DNA from: Fusarium oxysporum f. sp. lycopersici 4287
Lineage: Eukaryota; Ascomycota; Sordariomycetes; Hypocreales; Nectriaceae
Direction: 5' to 3'
DNA: 64,000 nt
Assembly: GCF_000149955.1 (NCBI RefSeq)
Contig: NC_030991.1
Location: forward strand, 2,478,340 to 2,542,339
In this document: positions 53,462-64,000 of the stretch, in pieces
Layout of the letters: each line of letters begins with the position of its first letter
How positions within the stretch are numbered: position 1 is the stretch's first letter
Program-made: the position numbers and the translations under genes
Notes under the pieces: model-generated
What the model was told of the DNA's origin: nothing
The model's input: the letters and a program-made list of their open reading frames with translations, nothing else
Database searches by the model: none

Positions 53462-54851
53462 TCATCCGCAAACGTAGGGAAACTCGCCAAGTCCTACATC
53501 CATATTAGCAATCACCTCACCAGTCCCTAAAGAGAGAAAGGGATTTACAGTCATATTACAATTTTCCATGTTTAATGTCGCGGTGTAAACCAAGTCAACA
53601 GGTGGGTTAGCCGCCATAGAACCAGGCGTAAATGGCAGAGCTACTGCTAGCTGTCCCGTAGGCACGGCCTGCGAAAGATTAGAATTCTGGGCACCCTTCC
53701 TTATGCCGACGGGGTTGATATGAGGCACTGGGCTCGCAGCAGCATTCGCAGGGCGTGTCGCTGTAGAGTTGGCAAGGCAGCCTTGCTCGTCTGTGACCAG
53801 GGTTCAAATCCATACCACGAAATCCACATATGGATCCATAATGTGGATCCATATCCATTCCATTCCATTCCACGTGGGCTTCAGCATTTCCATATCCACG
53901 CCACGAAGCCCCTTCCACATGTTCCACATGTGGAAATCGTGGAATATTTTAGGTGGGGTTCGAAAATACCTTGATTTCCTTGTGAAATCCCGCATATCCT
54001 AAGTACTTTCTATCACCCACAACAACACAACATCGATTTGCCACCCCATTTTCCTCCGTACACAATGAGTCCATTCTGGGGGCTTCACTGTTACTCGCGT
54101 TACTACCCCAAATCGAAATGGCCACTCCCCATCCTACCAAGTCAACCACATCCGTTCCAGAACGAACAGAAGAGGACAATCAACGGCTCTTTCAGCTCTA
54201 CAAAAGCTGGATCTTGACGGAGAGAGACGGCAAGGCGCGTCTATAGGTATATCGGTTCGGCTACGAATATCCAGCATAACAAGAAACAGGAACGTCGGTG
54301 GGTGTGTTGCCTTTGCGTCAAGCAACGGCGGATTTTAATGGACCAATGACAAAAACATTGACGTCACCGAGGGCGGGCGGGACCCATTAATTACCATTGT
54401 TGGACGAAGTAGGTTTCCATTCCACGAATTCCACAATATGGATCCATTTCCATAATGGATCCATTTCCACCCATTCCACATCGAAATTATTAGTCAGCAT
54501 CCATATCCACGCCATATTCACAAATGTGTCGTGGAGTGTCGTGGATTTGAACCCTGTCTGTGACAGTAAGGAAAGGGTGCTCCTTGTCTTGACACTGTCG
54601 TTAGCATCTGCCGGCTGGACTGGCGGGAGTCGAGACAGTTCTTGCAATTTACCCTGGACACCACGCTGGGGTGTCTCGGGAATCTGGTTTTCACCTGAAT
54701 CGTTCTGCCACTGTACCGACCAATTGTCATCTATTTTACCTTCCTGCTGAAATGATGTTCCTTTTGCCGCCACTGATGGCCGGGACGTTTGGCTACTGGG
54801 CTGTTGAAAAGTACGTGAATTAGAGGCTCTTGTCCAGTCATTCATCCGCAC
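53462..54851 (-). pseudogene. Unknown gene interrupted by a non-autonomous hAT
   Basis: Minus strand. 54851-54565 is open (Gln/Ser-rich, ending KTRSTLSLLSQ); after the insertion 53797-53462 is open (DEQGCLANSTATRPANAAAS, NPVGIRKGAQ, ENCNMTVNPFLSLGTGEVIA). Both look like low-complexity parts of one regulatory-type protein, but the frames do not join directly even without the insert, so an intron or another indel is needed. No domain recognised. Confidence 0.4.
53798..54556. mobile_element. Non-autonomous hAT element, twin 1 (759 bp)
   Basis: Ends are inverted CAGGGTTCAAATCCA; perfect 8-bp target duplication TCTGTGAC (53790-53797 and 54557-54564). Subterminal DNA is full of TCCATTTCCA/TTCCAC motifs. 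The middle holds a short ORF (54118-54246, MATPHPTKSTTSVPERTEED) followed, out of frame, by a BED-finger-like RRWVCCLCVKQ: remains of a transposase 5' end. Identical by eye to twin 2 except for one 17-bp repeat unit fewer. Confidence 0.93.
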
Positions 54852-55096
54852 TACACCTACGTTGCCGCCTAGGCCGCCTACCTTTGCTTTAGGGAAATCA
54901 AGTACTATACTGTAGGTAAGCCATTGGGCAAAGATATCAAGGGACTCAAGATAATGGCGAGATCCGAAAAAAATAGATGGGAAAACACGCTAATGTCGTT
55001 CATTGGTTAAGTGCCAAGTTTCACCTGCTTGGTAGTATCAGGCAATGCATCTGGTCTTGGTGCTCGTAGAGGGGGCCGTTGAAGAAGCCTTGAACT
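54852..55096. other. Short gap before the piggyBac-like remnant
   Basis: No gene recognised. Confidence 0.4.
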
Positions 55097-56176
55097 TTGT
55101 ATAGGCTCTTGACTGCCCTGGCCACCAGGTATTCTATAATTTCCACACAGACTGCTTCTGCCTGGGCTGTAGCTCAACGCGGTTATTTCTTGCGGTGGCT
55201 CTGGCCCAGGCCGGGCCGGAAGTTCAGGCCTGCAGGTATCAGACACACCTACCGGTGGCTGCCTTCACAACTACGTCGCCAACGGCAGCAACGGCGGCTT
55301 CGAGAGCCACAGAGTACTGTTTACCTAAACCCGACCCAAGCTGTGTTTGTCGACCTAGTGAATCTGCTGCCGGAAGCCAGATACCACGTGTTTCTCGACA
55401 ACCTATTCTCTTCTTCCAACCTATTCCGTCGGCTACGTCAGCTTGGGCACGGAGGCACAGGCACTGCCCGCCGGAACTGTGGTCTTTACAGGCTGCTCGT
55501 CAAGCTCAAAGCTGGTGATAGTACTGCTGTTGGTAGTATTCCTTTTAACTGCCTTAAAGCAATCCCAACAGCCGATAACCTAATTAGTCGAGGAGACAAA
55601 TCTTTACAGATGAGCCTTACTGATTCGACTTTGGATAGGTCAACCAGATCGCTTGGAAACACAATGCCCTTGTGTTGTTTTTATCCGCCGTATTTACAGG
55701 CAATGAACGGGTTGACCGTATAAGGAAACGACCAACAACAGACCAACCCGCAGCACGGCGGCTTGAGGGCCCTAGCTTGGGACTTCCTGCTAGAAATAGC
55801 CCTGATCAACAGCTTCATTCTGCAGCAACGAGGAAACCCACGGTGGAAGCCAGAGAAGTCTCAAGCGGAGTGGCGGCAGCTTCTTTTTAATGGCCTTGTT
55901 GCAAAGTATGAGCCTAGTAGTCAGTCGAGACAGAGATTTCGGACTGGGGATGAGTTTACGCCTACATCGCAACATGAATGGTTCCGTAATAAAAATCCTG
56001 TTGCTTGCAAGGCTTGCAAAGGGATGCGGCTTGGGGAGATACAGTCGAAGCAAAAACCTTTATTCGCAACCAGCGGCAACAGAGGGGAAATACGGAAATC
56101 CCGGTATGGCTGTAAGCAATGCCAGGTATTTCTTTGTACCTCTGGAAAATGTTGGGACTTCTGGCATCACTTAAAT
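55097..56176 (+). pseudogene. piggyBac-like (DDE_Tnp_1_7) transposase remnant
   Basis: Plus strand, three frames. 55180-55580: RGYFLRWLWPRPGRKFRPAG, then VDLVNLLPEARYHVFLDNLF with SSSNLFRRLRQLGHGGTGTA, the region around the second catalytic Asp (FLDNLF) of PGBD transposases. 55665-55760: LVLFLSAVFTGNERVDRIRK, RPTTDQPAARRL. 55763-56176: AWDFLLEIALINSFILQQRG and the C-terminal Cys-rich finger (CKACKG, CKQCQVFLC). The N-terminal third, including the first Asp, is missing and there are at least two frameshifts. No TTAA-flanked ends found. Confidence 0.7.
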
Positions 56177-56252
56177 TAGGTGGGGCGCAATGTACCTTGT
56201 GCTTGTGACTCTATGATTGGTTGGAATCCCTGCTCGTGACCTAGGTGTTGCC

Positions 56253-58038
<1,786 letters not shown>

Positions 58039-59065
58039 TTTTGGAGATTCTGATGACTCAGAAAACGACGAAGAAGTTCCTGATTTCGTTGATCTATCTC
58101 AGGATATTGAGGAGCCCGAGCTGCCGCCGCTTCCAACGCCGCTGCCCTCCTTCGAGACCAATTATTCCTCCACATATCACAGAATCATGAATACATTACA
58201 CCCCCAAAGGCACACTCAATAAGAGATCATCATCCCTTTCCCCGTTGGGTCGGAGGCAGGATCAGAAGTAAAGGCATCATGGGGCAGGGAAACGCAGCCA
58301 GACGGCCCCGCGGTTCAATCCGCACACTTCCGGCCGCAACACCACGAAAAATATGCCTCACACGATAAATTGCGTTTGGTGATAACTTCAATGCACTTCA
58401 ATTGATTGACTGTAGCAATTTCGAATTGATTGCGATAAAATTGAAAGCTGTGGCCAGAGGTTTCCCGTTTTTCCGACCTATTTCTCACCCATCGGCTGTC
58501 CCAGATTTTTATCACTGGCCCAGAATTTTGCCGCCCACTCTCTGAGTGGGGCTTCCGTTAGGTCAGATCCTCGGGTATTTTTCTTGTCGCTTTCCTGCGC
58601 TGGCTCTTCTGAAGTCGGGGTGTGGGGTTGGTGTGTGATCCAACGATAAAATATGACAAACCTGAGGCATCGGATGTGGTGCTGACTCCTCCTATGAGGT
58701 CATGTTGATGCCACGATCATATAAACCCCGCACAATATCCGTGGGAATTGCAGTTAATCCTCGATCATATGATACGATGACTCGCTTACAGATCAGTGGC
58801 GTGATTTCCACCAAAGCAATCATATGATTCAAGAATGAGTGAAACATAATCTCGGACGAGTATCATAGAGGCAAGCCAAGCGAGAAGGCATCCAAGTCAG
58901 CTGTCAGCCAAGCCCAGATATCGGGTTTTGAGTTAATGGTAGCCACAACGGACTGGGCTAGACAAACCGAACGGCGTTGAATCTCGCAATGTTCCTAACT
59001 CAGGATAAAGGGGCGAGTTGTTCACCGGCCAACACGAGGTCAATCCCTCGCCTTTCACCTCAAAG
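58039..59065. other. Stretch left of hAT twin 2
   Basis: Contains overlapping open stretches on both strands at 58004-58222 (acidic on the plus strand) that cannot be told apart as coding or not. No other gene recognised. Confidence 0.35.
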
Positions 59066-59841
59066 CAGGGTTCAAATCCATACCACGAAATCCACATATG
59101 GATCCATAATGTGGATCCATATCCATTCCATTCCATTCCACGTGGGCTTCAGCATTTCCATATCCACGCCACGAAGCCCCTTCCACATGTTCCACATGTG
59201 GAAATCGTGGAATATTTTAGGTGGGGTTCGAAAATACCTTGATTTCCTTGTGAAATCCCGCATATCCTAAGTACTTTCTATCACCCACAACAACACAACA
59301 TCGATTTGCCACCCCATTTTCCTCCGTACACAATGAGTCCATTCTGGGGGCTTCACTGTTACTCGCGTTACTACCCCAAATCGAAATGGCCACTCCCCAT
59401 CCTACCAAGTCAACCACATCCGTTCCAGAACGAACAGAAGAGGACAATCAACGGCTCTTTCAGCTCTACAAAAGCTGGATCTTGACGGAGAGAGACGGCA
59501 AGGCGCGTCTATAGGTATATCGGTTCGGCTACGAATATCCAGCATAACAAGAAACAGGAACGTCGGTGGGTGTGTTGCCTTTGCGTCAAGCAACGGCGGA
59601 TTTTAATGGACCAATGACAAAAACATTGACGTCACCGAGGGCGGGCGGGACCCATTAATTACCATTGTTGGACGAAGTAGGTTTCCATTCCACGAATTCC
59701 ACAATATGGATCCATTTCCATAATGGATCCATTTCCATAATGGATCCATTTCCACCCATTCCACATCGAAATTATTAGTCAGCATCCATATCCACGCCAT
59801 ATTCACAAATGTGTCGTGGAGTGTCGTGGATTTGAACCCTG
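59066..59841. mobile_element. Non-autonomous hAT element, twin 2 (776 bp)
   Basis: Same ends as twin 1, perfect target duplication CCTCAAAG (59058-59065 and 59842-59849). It has three copies of a 17-bp unit GGATCCATTTCCATAAT-like repeat at 59707-59753 where twin 1 has two; 776 minus 759 is exactly one unit. No other difference found by eye, so both copies moved recently. Confidence 0.93.
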
Positions 59842-59872
59842 CCTCAAAGCTAAATATTAACACATCATCGTT

Positions 59873-60221
59873 ATGACAACAAGCATTTACAGTGAAGCAG
59901 CAGCCTTGCAGGCCTTGATAGAGGGTACGTCTGTTTTTCCCTGCTAGGTCCCCGAGCTCTAACCCTACAGCGAACCTGCGGGTGTTATACCCCGTGCACC
60001 AGATGGAGGTCGTGACATACAAGGGCGACGACGGTCAGGTTTTTGCTTGCGTAGTTAGGGTACCAAGTCATCGCAAGTGGTACATGGGAGAGGTGGAGAT
60101 TTTGCACAAAGGCGAGCCTGGTGATCTGCCATGGGGTTTCAAGCACTCTCTGGAGAGTGTTTTCCGTGAAACTCAGGAGCTATTGGGGACTCAATTACAG
60201 AGGCTAAGTCTCCGAGGGTGA
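59873..60221 (+). CDS. Small two-exon gene of unknown function
   Basis: Exon 59873-59924 (MTTSIYSEAAALQALIE), intron 59925-59970 of 46 bp (GTACGT...CTACAG), exon 59971-60221. The frame is kept: 100 residues, with NLRVLYPVHQMEVVTYKGDD, VFACVVRVPSHRKWYMGEVE, then WGFKHSLESVFRETQELLG. No signal peptide or membrane segment; no domain recognised. The start codon is only 24 bp from the target duplication of hAT twin 2, so the insertion lies in its promoter or leader. Splice fit and amino-acid composition make it plausible. Confidence 0.55.
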
Positions 60222-60607
60222 TAAAGCCCGATCCTCCGATATATATTTGATATGAAGTTTTTAATATTGTGACAATATAATATGAGGGTGTCCATATTGT
60301 CAATATATTACTTTATTGGGTTGTTGGTTCTGGGGCGAAATTGCCTCGACAGTAGCCAGGCATGCCTTACCCTACACCAGCGACAAGGATGCTTGCTTGG
60401 CATGTTATTGGCGAGCGTTCGCCTCAACACGCGTCTTTATTGCCAATCAAACATAACATGCGACCACGCGTGTCCTTCACGCGTCAGGGGAGGTACGATT
60501 GGTACGGACCAAGTTGGGTTGACCAGTGGTTGCCTGTCGACATTAGCCATCGTCACCTCTGCCCATTTTCTTCATCACTATCAAGCCTACTGACTAACCG
60601 TACCGCC
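60222..60607. other. Intergenic
   Basis: Starts with an AT-rich tract rich in ATAT (60239-60310). No gene recognised. Confidence 0.45.
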
Positions 60608-60757
60608 ATGCCTCAACAACGCCTCCCTCTTGTAAAATGGTCACAACGAAGAGAGTCGTCAATTTCAGTCGACTTTTCGGAGTTTTCCAGCCAGCAGTTA
60701 CATGGCCTAGACGAAAGCCAAACGTCCAAATCTCGACCTTGCACAGCCTCTACAACC
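60608..60757 (+). pseudogene. 5' end of an unknown gene cut by hAT-2
   Basis: ATG in good context (CCGCCATGCC) opens 50 codons (MPQQRLPLVKWSQRRESSIS, SVDFSEFSSQQLHGLD) that run straight into the hAT-2 end at 60758. No domain recognised; the rest of the gene is not found. Confidence 0.35.
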
Positions 60758-61532
60758 CAGCGCTCATCATAAATCAATCAAATCAACTTTGAGGTAAAAG
60801 TTGATTTGTTTGATGGGGCTTCGGTCCAAAGTTGATTTGTTTGATTTGATTGGCTCGTCTCAATCAATTGTATGGGAGGCCTATATATTGAGTATGTGAA
60901 GGTATTACGCCGGATCCAAAGCCTCAATTACCGACTCAACTGCCCAGCTTTACCCCGCCGTGTCGGACCCAGTTCCTCAGACAATGAACTCGCTCCAGCG
61001 TGTCGGCGCCCATTGCGAGCCTTTGCGATGTTAGTGTCAGCTTGGCTAGGCTGAACTGCCTCTCGCAGTCGGTTGCCATAGCCGGAATGGCAAAGACATC
61101 CAAGGCAAAGCTGCTTAGCACCGGGAATGAAGGCTTGTGGTCCCTCCACCATTGGATTGGCTCTTGCGTATCTTGTGGCTCAAGACGGAGGTATTTGTCC
61201 ATCTCGCTAACACTGCTGCTCGTTGCAAATACCTTTTTCGTTCTGCTGTTGATCCATTGCGTGTAGTGATCATCCTCTTTACCCCTGTTCGTTAATGATG
61301 AAGCAGACTTCGACTGTAAGTCGTCCGTCCGCTGGTTCGATTGATACCACCGCGCGAAGTAGTCCTTTATGCCCGCCTTCGCATCGCGAACCCAGGCCAA
61401 TTGCTCCTCAGTGGCCCAAGTAGCCTCCAACCAGCTGATGCCGAATCTCGGATGAAGGATGACTGCTGCCAGGGTTGAAAGCCACTCCTCCCAATCCACG
61501 TAGTGGATCCACTCGTGGATTCCACTGTCCAC
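60758..61532 (-). mobile_element. Truncated hAT element of the hAT-1 family (hAT-2)
   Basis: Starts CAGCGCTCATCATAAATCAA, similar to the hAT-1 end, with the same ATCAAAT-rich subterminal DNA. The minus strand 61532-60936 encodes the last 198 residues of the transposase in one frame (HPRFGISWLEATWATEEQLA, YLRLEPQDTQEPIQWW, IPAMATDCERQFSLAKLTLT, LRNWVRHGGVKLG), closely matching hAT-1. The other end and the catalytic core are missing. Confidence 0.8.
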
Positions 61533-61625
61533 TCCACTAGCAAAACCCCAGTGGATTGGCTAATCCACCGAATCCACTCGGCGATGTCGTGGATGGATTG
61601 GGTGGATTTGGGTGGATTAGAAGTG
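61495..61625. repeat. Cluster of GTGGATT/AATCCAC motifs
   Basis: About ten short copies of GTGGATT or its complement in 130 bp, in both directions. Clustered short inverted motifs like this are typical of hAT subterminal regions; here they adjoin the truncated end of hAT-2 and may be the remnant of another element. Confidence 0.5.
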
Positions 61626-62302
61626 GGGGTAGTTAAGGGGGCCCATGTATTTTGGCAAAATACCTCTAACAGAGGCTGATGTGCCCCATAACTTTTGCAA
61701 TATTGCTACCCTATGTCAAAAACACCATGAAACTTCTGAACAGCGCAATTTTAGAATACATACAATATAGGAAACACTATTCGAATGTCCTATGCTTTCT
61801 CATTGGGATGACGTAAGTCTTGATGGATATACTTAAGATTTGCTCCGTGAGTGCATATCATCATGAGGGCCATCAATAGGTGTACATTTTCCTCAACAAC
61901 ATATCCAGCAAATATCAAGCTCGACTGTCCATACTTTGGACTTATAATGCAACAATTATACCATTAAATAACTGCCGGCAAGCTGATTAAAAAAACGCGT
62001 CCAGATCCCTCAATATCTCAATACTGCGCGAAAAATTGCAAGCAATACTAATCGCGTCAAGCTCGTGATGTGAAGGATGTTAGGGACTTATCTAATACCC
62101 GACCCCAATATGGCACTCGCTACGTGCTCGTCCACATCAAATTAGCTCAAAGAGCAAGTATCTGAAACATCTGCAGGATAAGGGCATATTGTGCCAACTG
62201 GTCGCGTTGGACGCGTCATTCGCGCTGACCTGACGACCTGTTGTTGACCCATCACCTGCACCATGTTTTGCGATTTCGACATGACAAAGAGATTATTTTA
62301 TC
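61626..62302. other. Non-coding stretch before hAT-4
   Basis: No gene recognised; the hAT-4 left terminus is expected here but I cannot identify it. Confidence 0.4.
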
Positions 62303-64000
62303 ATGACCTCGCCTGATTCCTGCTTCGACATTTCCGACAGCGCCTTCGGGTCCGCTGCCGAATCAACACCCTGCCCGACGCCGTATCCTACCCGTTCAAC
62401 CTCGACCTCTGTCTCGACTCTGAGGACCTCTTCCGTAAGCGATGAACAGTACGAACGTACGCTCTGGAGGCATTTCCCAGGCTGGGCGTTCTCTGAGCGA
62501 GCCAGGGAGACGCGTTGTTGGGCCTGGCAATTTGGATATGACATCCAAAAGGAAGACGCCCGCAGATGGATATGCCGAGCGTGCATTCGCAAGAATAATC
62601 CACATCCACGTCATTTCGAAGCTGATGGCATTCATAACGCGTACAATCATCTGTTCAACGACCACGGGATCCGCGCTCCGCCTGGAATGACCCAAGGAAC
62701 TGCTGAAAAGAAGGCGAATTCTAAGGGCAGAAAGCCTCCGGGGCAGCGGACTCTCGCTGAATCCATGAAGCTCGATCTACACGACCCCCGAGAACAAGCG
62801 ATTGCGAATGACTTCATCAAACGCTTCGACAAGGAACACTTCCGGAGGCTTCTGATCGATTGGATCGTGGCCAAGAATCACTCCTTTTCAATTGCCGAGG
62901 AGGCAGAACTCCATGCTATTTTCGATTATTTGAACCCGTCAGTTTCGGCACGTAAAGCCAATATTACCCACACAACTGTTCGAGAAAAGATCGTTGCCGC
63001 GTTTGAACAACACAAGCAGAAGGTGATAGAGGTCTTGGGCAAGGCGCCTGGCCTTATCCACATCTCCTTCGACGGCTGGCGGTCTGGAAACCGATACGCC
63101 CTATATGGCACATGTTGCTTCTTTAGGGAATGAAAACAACATGCCTTGCAAGATTACGCTTGGGCTCCCTGAAGTTAGCGCCAGGCACACTGGGCCTAAT
63201 ATCGCCGCAGAAATCCTCGATGTAATTGAATCGTATCAGATCCAAAGACAAGATTGGCTATTTCACGCTTGACAAACGCGAAAAACAATGATACCGCCAT
63301 GGAGATTATTGGTGGAGAGCTCGGCTTCGTTGGGGCCCGCAGGCGAGGGCGCTGTTTTGGGCATACCTTGAACCTCTCCGCCAAAGCCATTCTATTTGGG
63401 CATGATGCTGACGCTTTTGAGCGGCGGATATCAGGCGTAGGGCCTCTTACCGAAGCAGAACATTTGATTTGGCGCAAGAAGGGGCCAGCAGGCAAACTGC
63501 ACAATCTTGTGGTAGCTATCCACAGATCTGACTTGTTGACTGGCATGCTTCGCAACATTCAACAAGAAGCCTTTAACAAGTCATCTGACCCAAAACTCAA
63601 CGCCAGGAAGCCATTGGATGTTATTTTGGACAACGATACGAGATGGCTGTCACAGTTATACATGATACGACGAGCTCTACTACTTCGCGACTATATCGAA
63701 CGACTCATTGCCCACCATCGAATCGACTTCGAACAGCAGAACAAGGCCAAGAGGGGCGGTCCTAAGAAGTCACTCACATTGCCCTTTATTTGCCAGCCAG
63801 AGAACCAGCTATCCGACAAGGACTGGGAGGTGGTCGAAATATTTGCGCAAATACTTAGTTACTACGAAGCCACGATTAAAATGCTAGAAGGCGACGGCCA
63901 GATCCCGCAAGCGGAAACGTGGGTGGACTGGGTCATATGGCAATATTTGGGACGTTATTCAAGGCTTTGAATTTCTTCTCGAGCAACTTGAACGTTTTAA
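62303..64000 (+). pseudogene. BED-hAT transposase, frameshifted, running off the window (hAT-4)
   Basis: 62303-63133: BED-type N-terminus (HFPGWAFSERARETRCWAWQ, FGYDIQKEDARRWICRACIR, NAYNHLFNDH) and start of the core (LIHISFDGWRSGNRYALYGT). The frame then breaks near 63128, 63235 and 63268 while the homologous text continues (NENNMPCKITLGLPEVSARH, KIGYFTL, then NAKNNDTAMEIIGGELGFVG, CFGHTLNLSAKAILFG). 63300-63930 is open (LDNDTRWLSQLYMIRRALLL), and a fourth break near 63930 moves to YGNIWDVIQGFEFLLEQLER at the window end. Closest in this window to hAT-3. Inactive as it stands. Confidence 0.82.

Noticed and set aside
53798..53830. tRNA or SINE at the GGTTCAAATCC motif
   Set aside because: No A box or cloverleaf; the motif is the terminal repeat of a hAT element with perfect 8-bp duplications.

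Overview
The window looks like an accessory, repeat-rich chromosome region of a filamentous ascomycete. Evidence seen: short introns (about 47-150 bp) with fungal GTAAGT/GTATGT donors, a CFEM GPI-anchored protein gene, a NimX/Cdc2-type kinase, pogo/Fot-type and BED-hAT transposons, Ty1/copia elements and Tad-like LINE remnants. A Fusarium-like Sordariomycete is the best guess, by inference; nothing in the sequence proves the species.

Layout. 0-3.4 kb: a four-exon CFEM gene running off the left edge (-), a decayed pogo copy carrying a copia solo LTR, and a LINE 3' end. 4-8 kb: an intact CDK1-like kinase and a CBM21/PP1-targeting protein. 8.5-14.4 kb: a decayed hAT with a solo LTR inside, a broken pogo with TA target duplication, and a transposase fragment. 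14.6-15.2 kb: an intact membrane RING-H2 gene. 16.7-29.0 kb: one pogo element hit by two different full-length copia elements, one in each terminal inverted repeat. 29.3-46.3 kb: the gene-rich core with bZIP-1, a RING gene split by a small hAT, bHLH-1, bZIP-2, a dead CBM21 copy, bHLH-2 and an intact CBM21 gene. 48-53.4 kb: a frameshifted F-box gene, a fold-back element, a damaged PI31 gene and a nonsense-mutated Hsp30-type gene. 53.8-64 kb: twin non-autonomous hAT elements, a piggyBac-like transposase remnant facing an unknown ORF, a small two-exon gene, and two more hAT remnants.

How the genes fit together. Once transposons are removed, almost all genes are regulators present as paralogues: a cell-cycle kinase, three glycogen/PP1-targeting subunits, two bZIPs, two bHLHs, two membrane RING proteins and an F-box protein. 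In several, one copy is canonical and its partner has lost a textbook residue: A14/C15 instead of T14/Y15 in the CDK, Asn instead of the invariant basic-region Arg in bZIP-1, Asp instead of the E-box Glu in bHLH-1, Trp instead of a zinc Cys in RING-2. The reading frames of the CDK, bZIP-1 and bHLH-1 are nevertheless intact. This residue-level divergence of a duplicated regulatory set is the most interesting signal here. Its biological meaning is inference.
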